Assembly: GCA_026196105.1 (NCBI GenBank) | Contig: JAPHRK010000019.1 | Coordinates: 1-42,347 of the forward strand | Reading direction: 5' to 3' | Length of the DNA: 42,347 nucleotides | Source: Rhodospirillales bacterium | GTDB lineage: Bacteria; Pseudomonadota; Alphaproteobacteria; Rhodospirillales; JAPHRK01 | Shown: positions 33,676 to 42,347 of the stretch, in pieces | How positions within the stretch are numbered: the stretch's first letter is position 1 | Layout of the letters: every line of letters begins with the position of its first letter | Program-made: the position numbers and the translations under genes | The notes under the pieces: generated by a model | What the model saw: only the letters and a program-made list of their open reading frames with translations | Database searches by the model: none | What the model was told of the DNA's origin: nothing

Positions 33676-36600
33676 TTATGCTCCGCCAGAAAGATCGAAG
33701 TCAAAGTGATCAAGTGTGCCTGTCATACCTTCAATTTCGATTTCCATATCAACAGTACCATTGAGATCAACGTCAAATTCAAGTTTTGTACCATTGATCC
33801 TGGCATCGACATCACCAACCGAATTACCCATCGACCAAGATGCGCCAATTCCAAGGTAAGTAAAGCCGATATCCGTAGCAAATGAAGAAATATCAATCAT
33901 GTCTTCATCGGCATTAAAGTCTTGAATGGTATCACTATTACCGACTGCCGAATCACCCGTAGTTGTATAGACAAATCTATCCATCCCTGCTCCACCGATG
34001 AGGTTATCAGCACCATCACCACCTATTAAGGTATCGTTACCAGCACCTCCGAACAGCACGTCATCACCGCCGCCACCGTTTAGGGTGTCAGCTATTGTCC
34101 CCATTTCACCAAGGATAAGTTCATTTGCAGCTGAACCAATTTCATCAATAGCAATTTGATAGGTATCTCCACCAGTTGGTGTACCTAAATCAAGGTGACC
34201 ATTGAAGTTGATTTCCTCAATTGCATTCGTCGCAAGATGATCTTGTAAAGTAAGAGTCGTGGTGGTTCCTCGGAAGCTGAAATCAAGAACGACATCATCC
34301 GTTGCAATATCCCGATGACCACCAATCAGCATGGCTTCATCGCCTTGCATCATGATAGTATCGGTACCGCCACCATCAATAATGGTATCGTGACCACTAC
34401 CTGCATTAATAACAACTGCATCATTACCTAGCCCAAGATCAAGAATATCATCACCAGAACCACCGATAAGAATATCATCGCCAGCTGCACCGCTAAGTGA
34501 ATCCGCCCCTTCAAGACCATACATGGTATCAACACCTGCAGAACCCGTTATACTATCAACCCCAACAGTACCAACAGAATCTCCGATAACAGTTACACCA
34601 ATAAGGTCTTCTGGGCTTGGCGGGCTGGTAACATCTTCCATACCAATAAGGGTGCCATCAAAAGTACCGCCATGCACGTATAGATAGCCAGTAGACCAAG
34701 GCCCATACGCGTCAACACCAGTTTCAACAAAGAAGTTAACGGAGTTTGCTGGTGCAAGACTAATGATATTAGCAATGGTAGTGGCTTTATCCGTGGTAAA
34801 GGTCCATGGCGTTTGCAGAGGATCATAAGAAATCCCTGACATGCCAATAAACTCAATTTTATCCTTACCGACTTCAAAATCACCGATAGAGTCAGTGTTT
34901 CCAGCGGCAGTGGTTGAATCACCAGGATTAAACTCAAAGATATCAGCACCGCTACCACCGGCAAGCTTATCAGCACCTGCACCACCAATTAAGATATCTG
35001 CACCGTCTCCTCCCATCAGTGCATCATCACCAATTCCACCGAGCAAGGTATCAGCACCTCCTCCAGCAAAAATGATATCATTATCAGCTCCGCCGTCGAA
35101 CCAATCGTTATTGTCTTGGCCCAACATCCAGTCATTACCAGCCCCACCAGTTAAGGAGCTACCACCAACTGCAGTATGAGCTATGAGATCATCCGTAGCC
35201 CCACCGCTGGTACCAAAGCCGTTTGCCAGGGTATAGGTTATTTCACCACCGCCTGAACCATTATGAAGGTCGAACACTGTTATCGTACTTAAGCCAGACC
35301 CCGAGAACTGGTTCTGCAAGAGGGTAGATCCTGTAAGGTCAAAATCTCCGCCAGAGCTGAAGTTAACTTTCAGATCATTTCCAACAATATCAAAGCCCAT
35401 AACCGGCATTGCACCTGAACTCAAGCTATCAGAACCGCCGCCACTAATTATGGTATCATCACCACCTAGATAGCCAAAGACATCATCTCCTACCCCACCA
35501 ACGAGGATATCATTACCAACTGAAGGATCGGCCACCGTAACGGCTGGAGCAGAACTACCAGTAATGATATATGTACTAGCAGGCGCGGTAATAACCCCTG
35601 TCAGTTTAACCAAAGTTCCATCAAATGGATTGCCGACAGATTTCACATAGAGATAACCATCACTACCATCTGTAATGAAGTAAATCGCATTATCGATTGC
35701 TCCTGCAGCATTATTACCCACTGTTGTGGCAATATCTGTTGTCCAGGTCCATGGGGTTTGAGCATCGTCATAAGTGACGCCGCTGATGTCATCAAATTGG
35801 ATATGGTTCATTCCAACATTAAAATCGGTGATCGTATCATATTGATTAGCTGCTAGAACTGAATCACCAGCTTCAAAGGCAAAGGTATCATTGTCTGCGC
35901 CACCTGTTAGGGTATCAGCACCCGCTTCACCAGCAAGTCTGTCATCACCAGCCCCGCCGTCGATCGTGTCGTCGCCGTCATTACCCCAGATTTCGTTGAA
36001 GTGAATAGTACCTGTTAGGGTATCGTTAAAAGCACTACCTTCGACGTTCTCAATACCCGTAAGCGTGTCATTACCTGATCCGCCAGTTGCCGTACCTGTC
36101 GCTAGGTTTACGGTTACACCTGCAGTTGCATGTGCATAGATAACTTCATCGCCGAAGGTGCCACCTGCACCATCACCATAAATGGTATCGTCACCGTTGC
36201 CCATGATGAAGATATCGTCACCATCACCACCTGTCAGGGTGTTAGTTCCGCCACCGCCTGTAGTCAGAATATCATTACCATCGCCGCCTGTAATGGTGTC
36301 ATTTACGGCAGCTCCACCTGCCCATACCCAATTGCTACCATCTGCAAGTGTGCCTGTGCTTAAGGTTGAAACAGTATAGGTTGTCAGCCCATCGTAAGGA
36401 TCATATTCTTCAAAGACGAGGGCTTGTCCTGCACCTGTGTAAGCATTTTCAACGGTTATTGATCCAAGATTTCCAAAATCATCAGAGTGGCTAATGGTAA
36501 GAGTAGTACCAGAGCGAACGGCATTGTGCACTTCATAAGGTTCTTCGACACGAAGAACGTCTGTGAGATCATCTATCGTATCAATGACGATGGTATCATC

Positions 36601-39600
36601 GCCACCGGAAACAATAATCGTATCGACCCCTGCTCCACCGTGGAAGGTATCATCGCCAAGACCGCCGTCGAGGGTATCCATACCCATGCCGCCTTTGAGT
36701 TCGTTGTCGGCATCACTACCCGTGATTACGTCATTGTACATTGTACCGTGGACGTTTTCGATATTGGCCAAGATGTCTGTATTACCATCACCATCAACAC
36801 CCGTTCCTGCTCCAAGGTCAATCGTGACACCACTAGGAGCCGTACCATCCAAGTAGTAATCGATCGTATCGTTACCGTCCCCACCATCGATTGTATCAAC
36901 ACCTTGACCACCTTTGAGCCAGTCATCACCAGCAAGGCCGTTGATCGTATCGTTACCCGCCAAACCTTCAATGACATCATCACCCGCAGTGCCATCAATA
37001 GTGTCATCACCTGCCGTTCCAACAGTTGGAATAATGTTGGTGATAAAGCCTGGGTTAGCCTGAAGGATGCCATCTGTTGCTGCACCCGGCAGGATGATTT
37101 CCATGTCAACTGTTGCATCACCATTAAGGCTAATTTCTAGAGTAGTACCATTTAAGCGGACTTCTGTATTACCACTACTGGTAAAAGCTCCGTTGGAAGC
37201 AATATACGTAATTGGTGAATTAGCAATCCCATCAAGGAAAATTACATCCATGGTTGGATCAAAGTCGATGATAGATTCACCAGCACTTACTGCGGCTTCA
37301 ACAGCTGCTGTATAAGCAAAGACATCATTGCCTGAGCCACCCGTCAAGCTATCGCCTAGGTTACCTCCTGTAATAACGTCTTCACCATTGCCGCCGTCAA
37401 GAGTATCGACCCCATTCCCACCGAGGATAATATCGTTGCCATCTTGACCCATGATGGTATCGCTACCACCACCACCATCAATGATGTCACCTTTTGCACC
37501 ACCATCAATGAAATTATCTAGCGCATCACCAGTGATGATGTAATTGAAGTGAACAAGCCCATCAGCAAATTGAAGTTTACCAATATTTGTCAGAGTGTTT
37601 ACATCGCCAGTTCCGTTATGCGTAACCGTTCCAGTACCACCACCATTATCAGCAATCGTGTAATCAGCTTGATTGCCAGAAAATACCGCAACATCGGCAC
37701 CACTGGAGTAACCACCACCACCGTTAAGGATATTATCCCCTAAACCACCGTCAAGGGTGTCAACACCATCACCGCCATCAAGGGTGTCGTGACCATCACC
37801 ACCAGCAAGCGTATCATCATGAGATCCACCAGACAGCACATCGTTGCCCAAACCGCCATCAACTATATCGTTACCAGATCCACCGGTTAGGGTGTCGAAG
37901 CCATCATTACCCATGATTGTATCATCACCACCACCACCATCTATAGTATCTGATTGAGTTCCACCATCGATCTGATTGGTTAAAGAATCGCCGTTGATCA
38001 CGTAATTAAGATCTTGGAAGCCATCAGCAAACTGTAAGCGACCAACAAACGACAGTGTATCAATTCCTTCTGAACCTGAATGGGTCACTGTAGCTGAACC
38101 GCCACCAAGGTCATTAACGGTGTATTCTGACTGATTGCCCGTGAACATAACGATATCAGCACCGTCAGACAGGCCGCCGCCGCCACTGATAGTATCGTTT
38201 CCATCACCACCAGTTAAGGTATCAACGCCATTCCCACCATCAAGGGTATCATCACCTAAACCACCAGAAAGAGTGTCATCGTGTGAGCCACCCCAAAGAA
38301 GATCATTTTGATTACCACCCATCAGGTAATCATTACCATTGTCACCATAAAGGGTATCTGAACCATCATTACCAAGGAGCGAGTCAACACCGCCACCGCC
38401 GGAAATTGTATCGGCTAGAGTGCCACCAAGGATCGTATTATCAAGGCTATCGCCTGTAATAATGTAGTTTAGATCAATATTACCATCATCAAATTGAAGG
38501 ACGCCAATGTTGGTAAGGGTATCAACACCACCAGAAGCCGTATGGGTTACTGTAGCAGAACCACCACCTAAATCGGCAATAGTGTAATCCGCCTGGTTAC
38601 CATCAAATTTAGCAATATCAGCTGCAGAGGACGTACCGCCACCGCCGTTAATGGTATCATTACCATCGCCGCCAATTAAGGTATCAACATCAGAACCGCC
38701 ATCAAGGATATCATCACCAATACCGCCACTAATGAGATCATTTCCATCACCGCCGGAAATAGAGTCATCACCTTCATTTCCATAGAGGGTGTTAGCACCT
38801 GAATCACCCGTAATAACTAACGGTGCTTGGGGGTCAACAACAGATGTTGGGTTAGCATCCAGTTGGCCAATGGTCGTTCCTGGAAGGCTGATTTCCATAT
38901 CTTTGACGCCATCACCATCCAAATCGATTTGAAGCGTGGTGCCTACGAAGCGAATTTCACTATTAGTATTATCGCCTGTAAAGGCCGTTGAAGAGAGGTA
39001 GTTCACCACTCCTCTTGTCAGGCCATCAAGCAAAATAAGATCATTGGCTGGGTCAAAATTGGTAATTTTCTCCCCTGCCCCAATAGCAGCATCAGCTGCT
39101 GATGTGTAAACATAGGTATCACCACCAGCACCACCAGTTAAGGTATCTCCACCGCCACGACCAACAAAAGCCCCACCTACGGCGTCACCAGTAATAATAT
39201 CAACGCCAGAACCACCAAAGACAGTATCGGCTCCCATAACGGAAATCGTATTACCACCATCAGCGAGGACAAGCGTATCCTGTCCTGCGCCCATATCCAC
39301 AGTTGTCCCGGTAACAGCATTAAGTAAAGTAAGCGTATCGTTACCCGCGCTTGCGGTGATAGTTTCTGCACCAGACACGTCTACGCTTTGAGTACCGGAT
39401 GCGTCTAGATAGAGCTTATCAGCAGATCCTGTCCCCATATCGATGACCGTGCCCGTTTGGACGCCATTCAGTGTTAATGAATCATCGCCATTACCTAATA
39501 AGATATTCGTCGCTGCCGTCAGGTCGGATTCAACTGTCACATAGTCACTATAAGCACCGACAGCATCTGTGACCGTGATTGTCTCAACATTTTCTACATT

Positions 39601-42347
39601 AATTGTATGGGACAAAGTATTGGCAAGAACAACTTGATCCGTACCCGCACCACCATCAATGGCAGTGTTCATCATGGTATCAGTTGAAGAGAACTGATCG
39701 TTACCAAGGCCACCAAGCAACACATTGTCACCTGTACCGCCATCAAGAGTATCGTCACCAGCACCACCAATAAGCCAATCATTACCAGTACCACCCGTCA
39801 TCAAACCGCCACCAGCAGAAGAGACAAGAATGTCATTAAAGCCATCACTACCATTGGCACCAAGTGTTGATGTCAGGTTATAAGTTTGGGTCCCAAGGCC
39901 TACATTTTCGAGATCAATTCCGCTTAAGGTGGCAATAGAGCCTCCTGCGAACTGATCAACAAAGGTGATCGTTCCACTTTCAACAAAATCACTATTTGAG
40001 CTTAAGCTCACGATCAAATCATTGCCAGAAACACTGAAGCCCATAAACGGAATGGATTGGAGGTCTATGCTATCTGATCCACCACTACTAATCAGGCTGT
40101 CATTACCACCTTGATATTGGAAGACATCATTTCCAGCTGTACCTGTCAGAATATCGGTACTTCCAGCACCGGCATCGGGATCAGGAACAATATTTTCTGT
40201 AATATTTAGAGTGACCGTAATTGGGGCAGATGTAGCACCATTTCCATCTTCAACACGATAAGTAAAGCTAGCAGCTCCAGTTTGGCCTGTTGTTGGTGTC
40301 ACAACAACATCACCGTTACCATCGATTATGACTGAATCAAGAGGCCCAGTGATACTGGCGATACTCGCAGCCTTGATGGTCAATACATCTGAAGTATCAA
40401 CATCGGTATCATTAGCAAGCAATGTGCTGGCATCGATCGTTGTGACATTATCTTTCAAAACTGTCGCATTATCATTAGTGCCAACAGGTATGTCATTTGA
40501 ACCATTAATGTTAATGGTTATATTATGCGTCGTGCCGTCAACAGTGGTTACTTGATATACATCTACGAGGTTTTCACCAACCGCAAGAGCCTGAACTGCA
40601 GCATTGCCGTTATCTAGAATGAAGCTCCATGCACCACCAACTGTAATATCGAAGTCACCGTAAGTACCCGTAGTTCCAGGTTGAGCAACAAATGAGTTTT
40701 CACCAACATCAATATCCGTAACAGTCAAGGCTCCGCCGACTGCTGGGGAACTATCTTCTGTTACTGTTCCTACATCGCTGCCAGAGAAGGTCGCTGGATC
40801 ATTGATGGAATTAACCGTCAGGTTAACCGTATAGACCGGAGAAACACCTCCATTATTATCACTTACCGTATAGGTGAAGCCGTCTGGACCATTGTAGTTT
40901 GCATTTGGTGTATAGGTGTAAGCCCCAGTTGAGGCATTCAAAGTCAACGTACCATTACTCGGTAGTGTTCCTTCGATCCAAGTTTTGGTATCTCCCTCAA
41001 CATCAGATGCCGTCAAAGTACCCATTTTGGCCGTATCTTCATCTGTTGAAAGGTTATAACTACCAGCAACAGGCACATCATTAACTGAGTCAACATCAAT
41101 ATTGATGGTCTTGGTGGTTGTTAACGTTCCATCCGTAATATCAACAACAAAACTATCCGTACCAAAATAATCACCCGTTGGGGTATAGGTGAAGGTACCA
41201 TTGGCATTGAGAGCAACCGTCCCATTAGTCGCTTGTGTGTTTAATGAGAAACCACTGGTAAGGTCATCACCATTTGGATCAAAAGCCTTTACTACCCCAT
41301 TAAAGACAGTGTCTTCAACAGCATGGACATCGATAGGATCAGTTATATCTGGCCCAGTCGATGTGATAACAGGAGTACCAAGGACTGTCCCGTTATTAGC
41401 ATTTGTCGTCGCATCAATGACCTGAGTAGTACCAATGTTATCAAGAGGCCAATAGCCTTCAAGAGTTGGATTTGATGCAGGGTCAATGACCTTATTATAA
41501 TTTTGAGAAATTTCTGACTGGTCCCGAGCCTCATTCCAGATACGAACTTCCGAGATTTGGCCGTTGAAATAGCCTTCTGGACCTGAGCCATTTTCAATTG
41601 CACCAATCAAAACATTCATGGCACTTGGCTCGATACCCGTAAAGGTCGTTCCACTTATCTTGGTCGTCGGCACCTCAATTCCATTGGCATAAATATGGAA
41701 GCCGCTTGAATCTGCAGTCGCCGCTAAGTGAATCCATTCACCCGTATTAACTACCACATTATCGGATTGATAATTAAAAATAGATCCATTATCGCTGGCA
41801 ACGAAGAAGTTTAATTTGCCATTGTCTAAGATGTTTAATGCGAATTGTGCGTCAGTATTATGCCAACGAGTTAAGACTGAGTTATTACCTATTTGAAGCG
41901 TATTTACATTGACCCAAGCCTCAAGAGTCAATGCATCAGTAGTTGTGACGGAATCAATAGAAGAACTACTAGGCACATTAACATAATCAGTAGAACCATT
42001 AAGCTGCAAAGCCCCGTGCACTTCCTCTCCTACTGGGATAAATACTGAGGTTGGGGTACCTACCGGTGTCGCTGATGCATCTACACCATTTGGTGCGCTG
42101 TCAGTGAAATCACCTTCAAGTTTCCAATTGATCAACAAGTTGGCTGTTGATGGGTCTACCCCGTCCATATTTGCAGCAATAACTGGCTGGGCTAACTCAG
42201 TATCCCAAACCCGCACATCAGATAGTACTCCTTCAAATGAATCCAACGGTGAGCCACTACCATAGATAGTGCCAATTGTCGTATCTGTATCTGCATGAGT
42301 ATCGTCAGGAATTGAGCCAGATATAGCTCCACCACCTGAAGCTTGAC
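33676..42347 (-). CDS. Giant secreted RTX (calcium-binding) protein, probable adhesin; 5' end beyond the window
   Basis: The frame is open to the right edge, so at least 2,889 residues are seen and the N-terminus is missing. From N to C: the end of one LamG-like domain (FEGVLSDVRVWD), a full LamG/concanavalin-like domain (about 42020-41400), two cadherin-like/tandem-95 repeats (41330-40800), a VCBS-type repeat (40785-40490), another cadherin-like repeat (40490-40200), then about 6.5 kb of RTX nonapeptides of the GGxGxDxxx type (for example GGDGNDTINGGGG), interrupted by duplicated non-RTX modules. RTX strings bind Ca2+ and fold the protein after export. The C-terminus (VDMEIEIEGMTGTLDHFDFDLSGGA) is an acidic/hydrophobic type I secretion signal. 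LamG plus cadherin-like domains suggest binding to glycans or surfaces. The neighbouring ATPase and adaptor are its likely exporter. Confidence 0.93.
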   Translation of the reverse strand, partial: QASGGGAISGSIPDDTHADTDTTIGTIYGSGSPLDSFEGVLSDVRVWDTELAQPVIAANMDGVDPSTANLLINWKLEGDFTDSAPNGVDASATPVGTPTSVFIPVGEEVHGALQLNGSTDYVNVPSSSSIDSVTTTDALTLEAWVNVNTLQIGNNSVLTRWHNTDAQFALNILDNGKLNFFVASDNGSIFNYQSDNVVVNTGEWIHLAATADSSGFHIYANGIEVPTTKISGTTFTGIEPSAMNVLIGAIENGSGPEGYFNGQISEVRIWNEARDQSEISQNYNKVIDPASNPTLEGYWPLDNIGTTQVIDATTNANNGTVLGTPVITSTGPDITDPIDVHAVEDTVFNGVVKAFDPNGDDLTSGFSLNTQATNGTVALNANGTFTYTPTGDYFGTDSFVVDITDGTLTTTKTINIDVDSVNDVPVAGSYNLSTDEDTAKMGTLTASDVEGDTKTWIEGTLPSNGTLTLNASTGAYTYTPNANYNGPDGFTYTVSDNNGGVSPVYTVNLTVNSINDPATFSGSDVGTVTEDSSPAVGGALTVTDIDVGENSFVAQPGTTGTYGDFDITVGGAWSFILDNGNAAVQALAVGENLVDVYQVTTVDGTTHNITININGSNDIPVGTNDNATVLKDNVTTIDASTLLANDTDVDTSDVLTIKAASIASITGPLDSVIIDGNGDVVVTPTTGQTGAASFTYRVEDGNGATSAPITVTLNITENIVPDPDAGAGSTDILTGTAGNDVFQYQGGNDSLISSGGSDSIDLQSIPFMGFSVSGNDLIVSLSSNSDFVESGTITFVDQFAGGSIATLSGIDLENVGLGTQTYNLTSTLGANGSDGFNDILVSSAGGGLMTGGTGNDWLIGGAGDDTLDGGTGDNVLLGGLGNDQFSSTDTMMNTAIDGGAGTDQVVLANTLSHTINVENVETITVTDAVGAYSDYVTVESDLTAATNILLGNGDDSLTLNGVQTGTVIDMGTGSADKLYLDASGTQSVDVSGAETITASAGNDTLTLLNAVTGTTVDMGAGQDTLVLADGGNTISVMGADTVFGGSGVDIITGDAVGGAFVGRGGGDTLTGGAGGDTYVYTSAADAAIGAGEKITNFDPANDLILLDGLTRGVVNYLSSTAFTGDNTNSEIRFVGTTLQIDLDGDGVKDMEISLPGTTIGQLDANPTSVVDPQAPLVITGDSGANTLYGNEGDDSISGGDGNDLISGGIGDDILDGGSDVDTLIGGDGNDTINGGGGTSSAADIAKFDGNQADYTIADLGGGSATVTHTASGGVDTLTNIGVLQFDDGNIDLNYIITGDSLDNTILGGTLADTISGGGGVDSLLGNDGSDTLYGDNGNDYLMGGNQNDLLWGGSHDDTLSGGLGDDTLDGGNGVDTLTGGDGNDTISGGGGLSDGADIVMFTGNQSEYTVNDLGGGSATVTHSGSEGIDTLSFVGRLQFADGFQDLNYVINGDSLTNQIDGGTQSDTIDGGGGDDTIMGNDGFDTLTGGSGNDIVDGGLGNDVLSGGSHDDTLAGGDGHDTLDGGDGVDTLDGGLGDNILNGGGGYSSGADVAVFSGNQADYTIADNGGGTGTVTHNGTGDVNTLTNIGKLQFADGLVHFNYIITGDALDNFIDGGAKGDIIDGGGGSDTIMGQDGNDIILGGNGVDTLDGGNGEDVITGGNLGDSLTGGSGNDVFAYTAAVEAAVSAGESIIDFDPTMDVIFLDGIANSPITYIASNGAFTSSGNTEVRLNGTTLEISLNGDATVDMEIILPGAATDGILQANPGFITNIIPTVGTAGDDTIDGTAGDDVIEGLAGNDTINGLAGDDWLKGGQGVDTIDGGDGNDTIDYYLDGTAPSGVTIDLGAGTGVDGDGNTDILANIENVHGTMYNDVITGSDADNELKGGMGMDTLDGGLGDDTFHGGAGVDTIIVSGGDDTIVIDTIDDLTDVLRVEEPYEVHNAVRSGTTLTISHSDDFGNLGSITVENAYTGAGQALVFEEYDPYDGLTTYTVSTLSTGTLADGSNWVWAGGAAVNDTITGGDGNDILTTGGGGTNTLTGGDGDDIFIMGNGDDTIYGDGAGGTFGDEVIYAHATAGVTVNLATGTATGGSGNDTLTGIENVEGSAFNDTLTGTIHFNEIWGNDGDDTIDGGAGDDRLAGEAGADTLTGGADNDTFAFEAGDSVLAANQYDTITDFNVGMNHIQFDDISGVTYDDAQTPWTWTTDIATTVGNNAAGAIDNAIYFITDGSDGYLYVKSVGNPFDGTLVKLTGVITAPASTYIITGSSAPAVTVADPSVGNDILVGGVGDDVFGYLGGDDTIISGGGSDSLSSGAMPVMGFDIVGNDLKVNFSSGGDFDLTGSTLLQNQFSGSGLSTITVFDLHNGSGGGEITYTLANGFGTSGGATDDLIAHTAVGGSSLTGGAGNDWMLGQDNNDWFDGGADNDIIFAGGGADTLLGGIGDDALMGGDGADILIGGAGADKLAGGSGADIFEFNPGDSTTAAGNTDSIGDFEVGKDKIEFIGMSGISYDPLQTPWTFTTDKATTIANIISLAPANSVNFFVETGVDAYGPWSTGYLYVHGGTFDGTLIGMEDVTSPPSPEDLIGVTVIGDSVGTVGVDSITGSAGVDTMYGLEGADSLSGAAGDDILIGGSGDDILDLGLGNDAVVINAGSGHDTIIDGGGTDTIMMQGDEAMLIGGHRDIATDDVVLDFSFRGTTTTLTLQDHLATNAIEEINFNGHLDLGTPTGGDTYQIAIDEIGSAANELILGEMGTIADTLNGGGGDDVLFGGAGNDTLIGGDGADNLIGGAGMDRFVYTTTGDSAVGNSDTIQDFNADEDMIDISSFATDIGFTYLGIGASWSMGNSVGDVDARINGTKLEFDVDLNGTVDMEIEIEGMTGTLDHFDFDLSGGA
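37045..39122 (-). repeat. Two internal copies of a serralysin-C-terminus-like module
   Basis: 39122-38850 (YTSAADAAIGAGEKITNFDP ... LILLDG ... GTTLQIDLDGDGVKDMEISLPG) and 37329-37045 (YTAAVEAAVSAGESIIDFDP ... VIFLDG ... GTTLEISLNGDATVDMEIILPG) are copies of one domain. A third, diverged copy is the C-terminus itself (33981-33679: VYTTTGDSAVGNSDTIQDF ... GTKLEFDVDLNGTVDMEIEIEG). The fold resembles the Peptidase_M10_C/RTX C-terminal module. Confidence 0.75.
37340..38817 (-). repeat. Tandem ~155-residue modules in the RTX protein
   Basis: Each unit starts with GDSxxN (at about 38817, 38460, 37999 and 37536 on the minus strand), followed by RTX strings, a GGGG-S-GADI block, then F.GNQ..YT(I/V).D.GGG..TVTH, TL..(I/V)G.LQF.DG and (L/F)NY(I/V)I(T/N)GD. 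Full units are about 461-463 bases; the first is shorter (about 357). Protein identity is high but DNA third positions differ, so the copies are not very recent. Confidence 0.8.

Larger units (their letters stand above)
34620..40150 (-). repeat. Two further pairs of duplicated non-RTX modules
   Basis: Pair B: 40150-39760 (DVFQYQGGNDSLISSGGSDS...MGFSVSGNDLIVSLSS...) and 35500-35090 (DVFGYLGGDDTIISGGGSDS...MGFDIVGNDLKVNFSS...). Pair C: 35900-35590 (YDTITDFNVGMNHIQFDDISGVTYDDAQTPWTWTTD...GYLYV) and 34950-34620 (TDSIGDFEVGKDKIEFIGMSGISYDPLQTPWTFTTD...GYLYV). Each pair is clearly homologous along its full length. Confidence 0.75.

Noticed and set aside
36487-37140. 217-codon plus-strand frame inside the RTX gene, rich in Ile/Val/Thr
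   Set aside because: It is a shadow of the repetitive GGxGxD coding on the other strand; its composition follows directly from the repeat.
33700-40150. Possible CRISPR-like or satellite DNA because of the dense short repeats
   Set aside because: The periodicity is 27 bases in one reading frame encoding RTX nonapeptides; there are no identical direct repeats with unique spacers.

Overview
The window is about 42 kb of a low-to-medium GC (about 45% by eye) Gram-negative chromosome, densely coding, with no tRNA, rRNA, insertion sequence or CRISPR array that I can see. The gene set points to an alphaproteobacterium outside the Rhizobiales, probably a free-living, flagellated, aquatic Rhodospirillales-like organism. 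Evidence for this is an RNase E with an acidic insert in its S1 domain and a terminal GWWRR-type motif, the divergent rne / N-acetylmuramoyl-alanine amidase / PBP1A block typical of alphaproteobacteria, TrmFO, and several lipoproteins and small proteins of alphaproteobacterial style. The lineage is inference.

Layout. 1-332 is the 3' end of fliG. 426-5818 holds a small membrane protein, a membrane-anchored rhodanese, trmFO, three small or lipoprotein genes, and a lipoprotein with TPR, SHOCT-like and SPOR parts. 5942-7945 encodes an ALDH7-type aldehyde dehydrogenase and phosphatidylglycerophosphatase A. 7946-12284 is a phosphate-uptake block: a long regulatory intergenic region, a PiT permease, a Na/Pi cotransporter with a PhoU-like tail, and a Lys-rich small protein. 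Pho-box-like 18-mers lie before the PiT gene and before the small gene. 12374-19234 is the envelope and RNA-decay block: PBP1A and amidase on the minus strand, and rne on the plus strand behind a 475 bp leader. 19286-22177 (minus) has an aminotransferase and a gamma-glutamyltransferase-like lipoprotein. Divergent from it are an M48/TPR peptidase, a DUF3047 lipoprotein, a DsbA-like thiol oxidoreductase and a ferritin-like protein.

From 26510 to the right edge almost everything is on the minus strand. Read in transcription order from the right, there is a giant secreted calcium-binding (RTX) protein, truncated by the window edge but still over 2,880 residues long. It is followed by its likely type I secretion ATPase and HlyD-type adaptor, two small unknown proteins, a DUF2786-like protein, tex and a two-PDZ periplasmic protein. 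The RTX protein carries LamG, cadherin-like and VCBS-type domains, then thousands of bases of nonapeptide repeats broken up by duplicated non-RTX modules. No TolC-type outer-membrane channel is in the window.

The observations most worth pursuing are: (i) three serralysin-C-terminus-like modules inside the RTX protein, two of them internal, suggesting growth by fusion of secreted units; (ii) a degenerate ABC signature motif in the dedicated secretion ATPase; (iii) Pho-box-like sites linking a Lys-rich small protein with two phosphate transporters; (iv) a well-primed short reading frame overlapping the rne start; (v) a GGT homologue whose catalytic residues appear replaced; and (vi) a lipoprotein with three SHOCT-like repeats between TPR and SPOR. 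All identifications were made by eye from motifs; no database search was run.
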